Origin: Macropodus opercularis
Taxonomy: Eukaryota > Chordata > Actinopteri > Anabantiformes > Osphronemidae
NCBI GenBank assembly: GCA_030770545.1
Contig: CM061106.1
Location: 18,001,001 to 18,065,000, forward strand
Direction: 5' to 3'
Length of the DNA stretch: 64,000 bases
Shown: piece after piece, positions 31,070-40,429 of the stretch
Position numbering within the stretch: the stretch's first letter is position 1
How the letters are laid out: the number at the start of each line of letters is the position of its first letter
Program-made: the position numbers and the translations under genes
Notes under the pieces: generated by a model
What the model was told of the DNA's origin: nothing
Seen by the model: only the letters and a program-made list of their open reading frames with translations
Databases searched by the model: none

Positions 31070-32150
31070 ATTTGGTGTCAGAAATGGGATCCACTGGTGG
31101 TCGTTGGAGGGATCGGTGACGGTGGAAAAGATGCGTCGCCCTGAGCGCAGCTCAGCCTCAACCTCTTCTACAAAAACAGAGTGAGACGGAGGAACTAAGG
31201 CATCACCTCTGATCTCTATTGGACGGATCCTACGAACTCAAAATTACTTATCAACGGGAAACCTGGTGAGTCATTGACATATTTGCTTCTCATATGTCCT
31301 GGGGAAAGTGTTAATCAGTGAACAGGTGCAGAAATTTGATGGCTGCTGACGGCTGACGACGTCTGCCATATTCCAACATCCGCAGTGTCGCACCAACATG
31401 GACTGATGAGGCCAACAACTTGCACCGTGCTGCAGTAGAGAGACTTTGTGCGGGCATAAAACTTGCATTCCCTGTCAGAATGAACATTGGGAAAGTCACG
31501 AGCTGCAGACAAAGAGACGGAGAATCGGTGGATAATTTCCTCCATCGCCTAAGGGAGGCATTCATCAGACACGGTGGAATGGCCCCACCTGATCAGCCTG
31601 GCGATAACCCCAGTGCCTGGGAAATGCGCCTAACTGACTATTTCCTGAAGGGCCTTTTACCTGAAATGGCAAAGCTGACCCGTCAGACCTGCATCGGTGC
31701 TGATACTAGAGCGAGATTGGAGGACGTTCGACGTCATGCAGATCATGCTTTCCAGCAACTGTTGCGACAGAAAGAAGAGAAGGAAAATAAAGACAGAAAA
31801 GAGTTACATCTGGCAGCTATAACCATGTATCAGGCATTCGCACAACAGAACCGCGGTCGGGGAAGAGGCAACACCAGAGGAGGACGAGGTCGCGCAGCCA
31901 AAAAAGGACATGGCCGAGAAACATGCTCTAAGTGTCGTTAAGAAGGACATTGGGTTCTAAACTGTCAAACCACTGAAGGTCTGTACTGTAAGGAAGAGGG
32001 ACACAGACCAGCTTCTGCGGGGGCGGACTGACGGGTGGGGAGCCGGTCGGGACCCGGTGATGGTGTAGCTGAGGCTGAGGAGGGAGGTGATGGCACTGAT
32101 GGCAAGACACGCTTACACAAACATCCACTGATGATGCTATTGCTGGCCAC
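31070..32150 (+). pseudogene. gag: ERV1 leader and gag (capsid-nucleocapsid) fragment
   Basis: The leader has a donor-like CTG|GTGAGT (GT at 31,266) suited to env mRNA splicing. The matrix part is deleted: the leader joins capsid sequence at about 31,318. A capsid frame is open from about 31,420 to 31,941 with CRQRDGESVDNFLHRLREAF, then a Gly-Arg-rich nucleocapsid. The CCHC knuckle (C-X2-C-X4-H-X4-C) is interrupted by a stop at 31,939-31,941. The element ends at 32,150 in gene-block sequence. Confidence 0.82.
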
Positions 32151-32238
32151 TGACCACTTTGACGCTCAAAGCCATTCTTTCTTTTGCTCTTCCTGTTTTA
32201 AAACCTATAACGTCTTAAATGGCTTTTCACTGGGTGCT
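32151..32238 (+). repeat. Fragment of the interrupted signal-peptide exon
   Basis: TTTGACGCTCAAAGCC ... TGGCTTTTCACTGGGTGCT matches 41,812-41,852, including the first bases of the insertion. It is then replaced by the end of an ERV1 LTR. Confidence 0.8.
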
Positions 32239-32972
32239 GTGTATTTCTCTTCTTGCAAGAATCAAAGACAACAGAAAGACAACTTTGATCGACTTTAGAT
32301 TCATTCATCAGGTTCCTAACAGGTTTTTTTTCCTCTACAATTTGGTGTCAGAAGTGGGATCCACTGGTGGTCGTTGGAGGAATCGGTGACGGTGGAAAAG
32401 ACGCGTCGGCCTGAGCGCAGCTCAGCCTCAACCTCTTCTACAACAACAGAGTGAGATGGAGGAACTAAGGCATCATCTCTGATCTCTATCGGACGGATCC
32501 TACAAACTCAAAATTACTTATCAACGGGAAACCTGGTGAGTCATTGACACATTTGCTTCTTATATTTCCTGGGGAAAGTGTTAATCAGTGAACACTATAA
32601 TATGGCACTGATATGAGTTTTAGTCAGTGAACACTATAATATGTCAATGATATGAGTGTTAGTCAGTGAACACTATAATATGTCAATGATTTGAGTGTTA
32701 GTCAGTGAACACTATAATATGTCAATGATATGAGTGTTAGTCAGTGAACACTATAATATGTCAATGATATGAGTGTTAGTCAGTGAACACTATAATATGT
32801 CAATGATATGAGTGTTAGTCAGTGAACACTATAATATGTCAATGATATGAGTGTTAGTCAGTGAACACTATAATATGTCAATGATATGAGTGTTAGTCAG
32901 TGAACACATTCATTTGGCATTGAACTTTTGCAGAGACTTCTGTGTCTGTACAACTGCGCGTAGTGCTGCACT
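32239..32972 (+). mobile_element. ERV1 LTR tip, exact tRNA-Leu primer site and leader (second copy)
   Basis: Only the last ~100 bp of the LTR remain (to 32,339). The primer site TGGTGTCAGAAGTGGGAT at 32,343-32,360 is an 18-base perfect complement of the vertebrate tRNA-Leu 3' end. The donor-like CTG|GTGAGT has its GT at 32,536. The leader then carries the 39-bp minisatellite and reaches the gag ATG at 32,973. Confidence 0.85.
32588..32905 (+). repeat. ERV1 leader minisatellite, 39-bp unit, 8 copies
   Basis: GAACACTATAATATG recurs at 32,590, 32,629, 32,668, 32,707, 32,746, 32,785, 32,824 and 32,863, a strict 39-bp period, and a partial ninth unit starts at 32,902. Units differ by single bases; the first is most diverged. 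The ERV1 copy at 40,683 has one unit. Confidence 0.95.
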
Positions 32973-33377
32973 ATGGGGAGCAGTAATGGTAAAGCTGTCT
33001 TGCAGCCACAGGGTCCCATTGTGAATATCATGAGGAAGAAATATGGAGACGATAGTATCAGTTGTCTTTCTGTGTGGACAAAACAATATGGGTTCCCAGA
33101 GGGTGGGTCATTAAAGATGAATCAAATTGACATTTTGGGTGTCAAACTGAAAGAAAACAAACAAAAGTTGAGAAAAATAAAGATTTTGAAGTCAAAAGAT
33201 TTAGATAATGTGGAAAAGCATAGAAAATGCTGGCAACAATGGAAAGATGAAGCTGAAACTAGAGAGAGAAAACGACTGCAAAAGGAAATGACTATGGTTG
33301 AAAGTAGAACAGAGAATAATTCTGCACCCTGCAAACAGCCACCACCATACTGTCCCAGTGCGTCTTCTATTTATTAG
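32973..33377 (+). pseudogene. gag: ERV1 gag matrix domain (second copy)
   Basis: The ATG is in good context (GCACTATGG). The protein starts MGSSNGK with Gly at position 2, a probable N-myristoylation site that would anchor Gag to the membrane. There are 134 codons, Lys-rich in the second half (KSKDLDNVEKHRKCWQQWKD), closed by TAG. The frame downstream (Gln/Pro-rich linker, capsid) is open only after two stops, so it is the 5' fragment of a Gag polyprotein. Confidence 0.82.
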
Positions 33378-34517
33378 CAGATCACTGCGCTGAAGCTGGA
33401 CCCAGACCTGGATTCCTGCCCAACTGTCCTGCAACCACAATAAAAACAACAGCAGCAACCAGACCCGTCTGTCCTGCAACCACTGCAACAGCAACAACAG
33501 CTTCAAAGTACGTTATTACCATTGCTGCAACCACAGCTGTTTCAAAGTCCTATGTTACCACCACTACAACTGCAGCAACTTCAAGGCCCGTTCACCTCAC
33601 ACCCTGCTCCTGATTTAACCACAGAAGAAGTGCACAGAGCTGCAGGAAGAACAGGTTCCACTGCAGACACAGGTGTGGACGGCCGACTCTTCAGCCCGAT
33701 TGCGAAAAGAACCAGACAGGCCAAAACTGATTCGGTTATAACCATGCCTATGGTAGAGGTCGCAGGGCCACAAGGAACGCAGCTTGTGTTCCGTCCCTGG
33801 ATGGACGATGATGTCAGAAATGCTGGACAGAATCTGCCTGATCCATATCTGTCCGGTACAGACTTTTTGTGATTTGTGATTTCTGCAGAGAGTTTCGCCC
33901 AACAGGTGCTGAAATCAGATGGCTGCTGACATTCAAATTCAAGCCAGGGGACATGTACAAACTTAATGAACGTCTGCCAGATTCTCACATCCGCAGTGTT
34001 GCACTAACATGTACTGATGAGGTCAACAACCTGTACCGTGCTGCATGACGTTCAACGTCATGCAGATCATGCTTTCCAGCAACTGTTGTGACAGAAAGAA
34101 GAGAAGGAAAATGAAGACAGAAAAGAGTTACATCTGGCAGCTATAACCATGTATCAGGCATTCGCACAACAGAACCGCGGTCGGGGAAGAGGAGAGGAAG
34201 ACGAGGTCGCGCAGGCAAAAAGGGACATGGTCGAGAAACATGCTTTAAGTGCTGTAAAGAAGGACATTGGGCTTGAAACAGCCAATCCACTGAGGGACGG
34301 TGTCCGTCCTGCAAGGAAGAAAGACTCAGACCAGCTGACTGTCCGCAGAATGTTTCTGCGGGGGCAAAGTGACGGGTGGGGAGCCGGTCGGGACCCGGTG
34401 ATGGTGTAGCTGAGGTTGAGGAGGGAGGTGATTGCACTGACACACACACCTCAATGAATACACGCTTACACAAACATCCACTGATGTTGCTATTGCTGGC
34501 CATTGCAATGAAGAACG
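33378..34517 (+). pseudogene. gag: ERV1 gag linker, capsid, nucleocapsid and protease start (second copy)
   Basis: A Gln-rich linker (33,420-33,600) leads to the capsid landmark MPMVEVAGPQGTQLVFRPW (33,747-33,803) and, after a frameshift, EIRWLLTFKFKPGD near 33,918. A deletion at about 34,048 joins this to the end of capsid and a Gly-Arg-rich nucleocapsid with a CFKC-type knuckle (34,248-34,290, stop inside) and a second Cys pair. The CNEER stretch at the end is the start of the protease region seen at 21,060. Confidence 0.8.
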
Positions 34518-34521
34518 CTTG

Positions 34522-35163
34522 TGTTGGAGCTCTTTACTTCCTAGCTCTGCGTGTTCGTTGAATGATGAATCTGGAGAAAGCTGTTGCGCATTCAATCGTG
34601 CTTTTAATTTGCACTCGAAGAACAATACAGGCCTGGGTCCGACTGTCTCTATACCATACAGCATATAGTCAGGGCATGAAGTCTGACAACTATCTGTCCC
34701 TCGACCCACACTTTTATACTAAACAGAGTTTCTCCTTCAGTCATGCAACAGAATCACAGAATCTTCATGCTGTTGTTTGCTGGTCTTCTCCATGGGTTCC
34801 TATATCTCCCTTCAGGCACTTTATCTGGTGGTCACTGATAGTCCATTGTTGTGTGGCCCCCGTATTCTGTGGATTAAACACATTTCCTCCTCCACGCACT
34901 CACCCAGTCAGACGTCTTCAGGCACATTTCACTCACATGTCCAACTCATCTGCTCTGCTCATGACATCCTGTTCACATACTATGACACACTACTACTATT
35001 CTCATTATTCTGACCCAATCCTAGTTCTAACATAACTCCTTATTTGACTTCTTGCAGTCTCTCTAAACTCTATATATTTTAAACTATACTTTAATACATT
35101 CAGCTTATACTGTTTTCTTCCTGCATCCTACTATTCAAGCTTTTAACTATACACATTCTTTCA
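34522..35163 (-). mobile_element. Solo LTR with 4-bp target duplication
   Basis: 642 bp, TGTTGGAGCTC to CTTTCA on the plus strand, flanked by CTTG on both sides (34,518-34,521 and 35,164-35,167). The flanking ERV1 protease sequence is continuous with 21,070-21,110 once the insert is removed. On the minus strand a TATA-like CTATATGCTGTATGG is followed by ATTAAA about 90 bases before the end, which sets the orientation. The family is different from ERV1 and ERV2. The plus-strand reading frame here is a shadow. Confidence 0.8.
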
Positions 35164-35191
35164 CTTGCCATGCTTAACCTCAGATGCTTCT

Positions 35192-36495
35192 TGTTAGAAT
35201 GCATGTACTCACTGATGCTGTACCTTTTTATTTTGTTATCATTGTGTGGGGGTGTGCGCGTAAAGCAGAGCATAGTGCAGCTGAGGCTCTTCCTCCACTG
35301 TTGCTGTACTGTCCTGCCCACACCCATGTCTTATCTCTGCTGACAACTGTTGTGAATTAAAAGCTAAACCAGGAGGAGCTCGGTGGAGTTGGCTGAGTTT
35401 GGGTGAAGTGGTAACACACTGAGATCCCACCAAGTTCCCCTTGTACAAGTAAAACTTTGGGTGACTACTGTACATTATTTCACTGTTATTGAACTGTATC
35501 TCCAGGTGCTGTCAGTGCTGTTGGTGATATAAACCCAACATAAATTGGTCCTTCGAGCCGGAGCCCAAGGGACGACATCCTTTGAGGAGGGAGAGGACGC
35601 ACTGAAGTCTGTCGACAGCCGGACGTCTAGGAACGCCCATGGAAAGACCCAGGACATGAAATTTGTGGCTCAGCCGGTGCTGTAGAGTCTGATCTTCCCT
35701 CGTTGAGTGTTGACCGAATCCAGGAGAGGGTTCCGGTGAAATAATGAGTGAGTAAATGAAACTTTACTAAACTAGGTTTACTCCACCGTAAAAGAGATTA
35801 TTTGTTCTGGTTTACTCCACCGTAAATGAGATTATTTGTTTTGGGTTTACTCCGCCGTAAAGGAGATTATTTGTTTTGGTTTACTCCGCCGTGAGGGGGG
35901 GTTAGTTGTTTTGGTTTACTCCGCCGTGAGGGAGAATTATTGTTTTGGTTTACTCTGCCGTAAAGGAGATTATTTGTTTTGGTTTACACCGCTGTGAGTA
36001 TGTTTGACCAATCAGTCCAGTAGCAGGGCGGACACGGCGAAAGGCAGGGGAAGCAAGGATCTCTACCCCATGGTGGAGGTGGCCAACCCTCATTTTGGCA
36101 TAGACAGAGACCCAGACCGAACTGTACGCGTCTATCGCCCCTGGACAGATGCTGAATGTACAGAAGCTTGTAAAACCCATAAACAAATGTAGCCGCATGG
36201 GTGGAAAACCATAGGCTGCTAATAACATCATACAACCTGAAAGGGCACGAGATTGAGTAAACATTTAAAAAATGCCTCACTTTTAATTGGGGACGAAACA
36301 AGGGACAGTATACGGGAAAGGATTCAGCCAATGCTGTACTAGGAGCAGGGAATGCTGCTCTAGCTGTTCAGACTGAAGACGTTTACACCAGGATGCAAAC
36401 TGCATTTAGACGTAACCCTGATTATGGGAAGATTTCACAATGTAGACAGAAGGATGGGGAAGATGTCTATGAGTACAGGGGCAGATGTGAAGAGG
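35192..36495 (+). mobile_element. gag: ERV2 5' part with complete LTR and tRNA-Tyr primer site
   Basis: The LTR is 35,192-35,540 (349 bp, TGTTAGAATG to ACCCAACA). After TAAAT comes TGGTCCTTCGAGCCGGA at 35,546-35,562, 17 bases identical to the complement of the vertebrate tRNA-Tyr 3' end. The leader contains a minisatellite (35,775-35,998). Gag remnants include YPMVEVANPHFG and VRVYRPWTDAEC at 36,060-36,170, then, after a deletion, the capsid stretch with CRQKDGEDVYEYRG near 36,440. It interrupts ERV1 protease sequence on its left. Confidence 0.82.
35775..35998 (+). repeat. ERV2 leader minisatellite, ~34-bp unit, about 6.5 copies
   Basis: The unit is GTTTACTCCGCCGTAAAGGAG plus ATTATTTGTTTTG. 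Six full units and a partial one are visible with small variations. Other ERV2 leaders in the window carry only one or two. Confidence 0.85.
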
Positions 36496-36724
36496 TGTGA
36501 ATAGAAGATTAAAGCAGGCAAACACCTGCATTTAAATCACTTTTACTAAAGTAGTTTTCTTTTGGACTCAAATACACAGAATAGGCGATTCTAAGCGTTT
36601 TGGCACTGTTTCCGGTGAGAATGATTGTTTTACCTTCTGCATGTTAATGCAAGCAATGCCAGTGATGTTTTTCTGTTAGATATCAACTAAATAGAAGATT
36701 AAAGCAGGCAAACACCTTTAAAAT
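36496..36724. repeat. ~190-bp repeat unit between ERV2 gag and ERV1 LTR
   Basis: It begins at GTGTGAATAGAAGATTAAAGC exactly as at 19,165 and is cut by the ERV1 LTR at 36,725. The same order (ERV2 gag, repeat, minus-strand ERV1 LTR) occurs at 18.3-19.65 kb. Confidence 0.75.
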
Positions 36725-37278
36725 TGTAGAGGCAAAAACCTGTCAGGAACCTGATGAATGAATCAAAATTCGATCATAGTTGTCTTTCTGTCGTCTTTTA
36801 TTCTTGCAAGAAAAGAAATACACAGAGTCAGTGCAAAACTGTCCTGCCTGAGTGTAGATCTGAAGTCATCTACCCTGCGCCTACCTAAATACCTCCTCCG
36901 TTGCTAGGGAGTAAAGATGTGTCTTCTCACTAGCTCAGTCTCAGGGTCAGTCACTGCCTTGCAGCAGGAGAAAAGTGTAACAGAAACAAAGCAAATCAAA
37001 GTCCAGCTGCCATGCTCTCATGGCCATGGCCCCATGCTGTAAAACAATTTTAACTAAACAGTGTCTCCCTAACTACTTTGAAAGCTTACCTCCCTTTTTC
37101 ATGAGAAAGAGGAAAAGGCTCACTATTGTAAAATATTTCTGTAAGCACGTATATAACTCATTCTATGATTACTTTGCTTAGTACAAATAAAAGCAAATAC
37201 ATATGAGGATATATCAAGTAATATGAATCACAGTTCTGTCACAAGGGAAAATACCCATATAGTAGAAATTCCATTACA
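36725..37278 (-). repeat. ERV1 3' LTR on the minus strand
   Basis: 554 bp, TGTAATGGAATTTC to TTGCCTCTACA on the minus strand. It is preceded on that strand by AAAGGGGAGGGAT (37,291-37,279), a classic polypurine tract for plus-strand priming, which marks it as a 3' LTR. Confidence 0.88.
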
Positions 37279-37292
37279 ATCCCTCCCCTTTG

Positions 37293-38460
37293 ATTATGAA
37301 TTAATCAACACACAAAGTGAACAGAGAAACACCAGTATAGTTAAATTCACAAAGGCTTTGTTTAGCTACCATCATAAACTGTTCACAGAAAAATGCAAGA
37401 GCTGTTTTTGCAAGGTGGATTGTAAAGATATTTACTGTTACTATGGTAAGTACAGCAAGAGATTGTCTCAGTCCACAGAAACCTGGCCACCTATACCACG
37501 GTTCTCTGTTCATCTCAAGGCTTTATGTAGAACTTTAGTAACAAACAAAGGATTAGCAAGGTTATAACTGGTCAACTGGTCTTTGTAGTGTCGTAGGGAG
37601 TCGTTGTCACTGTTAGGTTTCCCTCCCCTTTGTCACTAGAGACACTACTGCACTGTGAGATGTGTAGCGCTGAAGTCCCTCGTAGGTGACCCGAAGTCAC
37701 TGTGTATTTGTTTTCTCAGTGTGTGCAGTATGTGCTATGCTAAAGTGTATTTCACCGGTGCAGTGGAGAACACTCGTCTCTCCCACTGTGCTGGTCAACG
37801 CCGCCCCTCGTAGAACAAGGGTGTTACTGCTGATCAGAGCCCTCGTGCTGGTGGACAGCTGGTGAGAAGTCATCTACTGGCTCTGAGACCTTCCTGCAGT
37901 GGCTCGCATGGATCCACGTCTCCCTCTCTGCAACCTCCACTGCCGTATGCGTAGCCAGTAGCACCTGGAAGGGTCCAACCCACTTCCTTTCGGTGTTTAG
38001 GGCGATGTTCTCATACCATAATCCAGTCGCCTGGTTCCAGAGAGTGTAGTGGCCCTTATGCTGGAACTGGTAAAGCTGCTGTCACCTGCTGAGAGATCTG
38101 AGAGAGAACGGCAGACAAACGCTTTCACCATCCCTCCCTTTGACACATGATCCAATACATGTGTCAACTTAGCATGTTGAGGAAAAAAGTGTTTATGCAA
38201 ACACGGTTTACCGTCAGGTCCTCACCACACATTATTACGGAACTCAGCTCCACACGTCTTCCACTGAGTCCGTACCTGTGGAGTTGAAAAAGATTGAAGT
38301 GCAGAGAGAGAGTCAGGTGGAACATAGGAGGTGATGGAAACAGCTGTAAGAGGGAGGGGTAGAAGTGAGGCTGCCTTAGCAGCTGCATCCGCCCTACGGT
38401 TACCTGCGGACACAGAGTCATTTCCCGTTGTGTGTGTGCAGTGCACTTGCAGACAGCAAC
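37293..38460 (-). pseudogene. pol: ERV1 RNase H end and integrase remnant, minus strand
   Basis: Order on the minus strand: RNase H end (GNRRADAAAKAA, 38,420-38,380), connection to integrase with VWWGPDGKPCLHKHFF and LTHVLDHVSKGGM (38,240-38,125), then, after deletion of the catalytic core, the GPF C-terminal domain (WVGPFQVLLATHTAVEV, WIHASHCRKV; about 37,990-37,890). About 600 bases of decayed, unassigned sequence separate it from the polypurine tract, so env is missing or unrecognisable. Confidence 0.8.
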
Positions 38461-38479
38461 GTGTTTAACTGCAACTGGA

Positions 38480-38605
38480 GGTAAATGGTAAATGGTCTGC
38501 ATTTGTATAGCGCTTTTCTACCTATCCGTACTCAAAGCGCTTTGACACTGCGTCTCATTTACCCATTCACGCACACATTCACACACCGGTGGCAGAGCTG
38601 GTATG
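38480..38605. mobile_element. Short interspersed repeat (TGGTCTGCATTTGTATAGCGC type)
   Basis: GTAAATGGTAAATGGTCTGC ... CAAAGCGCTTTGACACTGC ... CACACACCGGTGGCAGAGCTG is a very common short teleost repeat. It sits exactly at the edge where the 29.5/38.6-kb duplication begins. Confidence 0.6.
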
Positions 38606-38880
38606 CACCTCTCGAGAGAGTGGCTGTTTAAATGTACGTGTAAAGCTTCTCTAACGCCCCGTTCAACCCACCTGTCTTCTCTGTCCATAATGTGAACGTT
38701 GTTATCTTCAAAAGAGTGGCCTTCATGTTTTAAGCGGAGATACACTACAGATACTGGTCCTGACGTGTTGTTCCTCCTGTACTGGGTCATCCTCTTGTGT
38801 AAGTTGTTGGTTGTAGGGTTTTACCAGTGTATAGTTCTGAGCACTTTTCATTGCACTGAACTGCATAAACTTGTTACAAA
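38606..38880 (-). mobile_element. Penelope-like element fragment, second copy
   Basis: It has the same landmarks (TQYRRNNTSG, HSFEDNNVHIMDREDRW) as 29,470-29,745 and is part of the 29.5/38.6-kb duplication. The C-terminal end is replaced by a short interspersed repeat. Confidence 0.78.
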
Positions 38881-39004
38881 ACCGACAAAGGGACAAAACA
38901 AGACGTACAAAAGGAGTAGAGGGCAGAGCTGGGATCTACTCTGCAGCTCACATCTGCGCCACAAGATGGCGCCAGAGAACCGCTGTACTGAGCACACTGG
39001 GGTT

Positions 39005-39648
39005 GTGAGGCCAGTAATTAGACTGCTTCTACCTGACAGGACTGACAAGGACTGAACCCAAACGCACAACCAGGACAAGACTAAGAGTTTAATGAATTTA
39101 TTAAAACACAAAGATAAACACAAGAATGAAACACACACACAAGGAACAAAAGAGAAATCCAAAATCTCTGCACATGCAGGTAAACTAAAGATCAAGTAGA
39201 CAAAGGATCACTGACTAAAAATAATAATGTGGCCTATCTAGGTTTAAAAGAACGTGACGTGATAAGATGAACTACAGCGTGACCAGAACCGGACAAAACA
39301 TGCTATGACTAGACTCGACTAATGTAATTCCTAAAAATAAAGGCAACGCCAGATAAGGACACGACATAACACTTACACGACACAACATGAACCCAAACTC
39401 ACGAACAGGGTAATGATTAAAAAGATACAATATGATACAATGACAGCATGACACCACACAAGATGAAACAGGACACAATAAGCAACAGACCAACAAGTGA
39501 CCAGCACACGACAGGAACTTAAATACATTACAAGACAGGAAACAAGAAAGAGGTGCATGTAATAAACACATGAGACAAGATATAGGGACAAAAGAAGAAC
39601 ATAAACAGGACAGCACCACAGCGCCCTCCAGGGGCCCTTCTGGGATAG
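39005..39648. repeat. Unclassified ~630-bp repeat, second copy
   Basis: Near-identical to 29,875-30,508, including the edge against the LTR at 39,649. A few substitutions separate the copies. Confidence 0.6.
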
Positions 39649-40429
39649 TGTAATAGAATTTCTACTATATGGGTATTTTCCCAAAAGACATGCAGTTAGG
39701 TCAATTGGTTGGATGCGTAAATTGCCCATAGGTGTGAGTGTGTGTATGACTGTGATTGTGTGTCTATATATGTGGCCCTGCGATGGACTGGCGATCTGTC
39801 CAGGGTGTACCCTGCCTCTCGCCCAAAGCCAGCTGGGATAGGCTCCAGCACGCCCGCGACCCCTTCGGGGAAAAGCGGAAGAAGATGGATGGATGGATGG
39901 GTATTTTCCCTTGATACAGAACTGTGATTCATATCACTTGATATATCCTCATATGTAGCTGTACTAAGCAAAGTAATCATAGAATGAGTTATATACCTGC
40001 TTATAGAAATATTTTAGAATAGTGAGCCTTCTCTTCCTTATGAGAATGGGAGGTAGGGAGACACTGTTTAGTTAGAATTGTTGTACAGCATGGGGCCATG
40101 GTGAGAGCATGGCAGCAGAACTTTGATTTACTTTGTTTCTGTTACACGTTTCTCCTGGTGCAAGGCAGTGACTGACCCTGAGATGTGGGCTGATAAATCC
40201 CTTCCAGACGGTGTCTCTCTGAAACTGAGCTAATGAGAAGACACATCTTTACTCCCTAGCAACAGAGGAGGTATTTAAGTAGGTGTAGGGTAGATGACTT
40301 TAGATCTACACTCAGGCAGGACAGTTTTGCACTGACTCTTGTGTATTTCTCTTCTTGCAAGAATTAAAGACAACTTTGATCGACTTTAGATTCATTCATC
40401 AGGTTCCTAACAGGTTTTTTTCCTCTACA
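39649..40429 (+). repeat. ERV1 5' LTR (third copy) with a retroposon inserted
   Basis: 781 bp overall. Removing the 216-bp insert and its duplicated 12 bases leaves 553 bp, the family size. Ends are TGTAATAGAATTTC and CCTCTACA. The primer site TGGTGTCAGAAATGGGAT is at 40,433-40,450 and the donor-like CTG|GTGAGT has its GT at 40,628. Confidence 0.87.
39683..39898 (+). mobile_element. Short retroposon with (ATGG)n tail inside the ERV1 LTR
   Basis: The insert runs from AAAAGACATGCAGTTAGG to a GATGGATGGATGG tail. GGGTATTTTCCC stands on both sides (39,671-39,682 and 39,899-39,910), a 12-bp target duplication as made by target-primed reverse transcription. The sequence (GCGATGGACTGGCGATCTG, GGGATAGGCTCCAGCA) is a ubiquitous fish LINE-tail or SINE-like repeat. 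The LTR at 30,509 lacks it. Confidence 0.85.

Noticed and set aside
32588..32905. CRISPR-like array of 39-bp repeats
   Set aside because: The units are directly adjacent with no spacers and lie in a retroviral leader of a fish genome; it is a minisatellite.
34562..35035. 157-codon plus-strand frame as a coding gene
   Set aside because: It is contained in the solo LTR with CTTG target duplications and has no recognisable domain.
37223..37567. 114-codon plus-strand frame as a Cys-rich protein
   Set aside because: It crosses the ERV1 LTR edge and polypurine tract and is antisense to the provirus; no support for independent coding.
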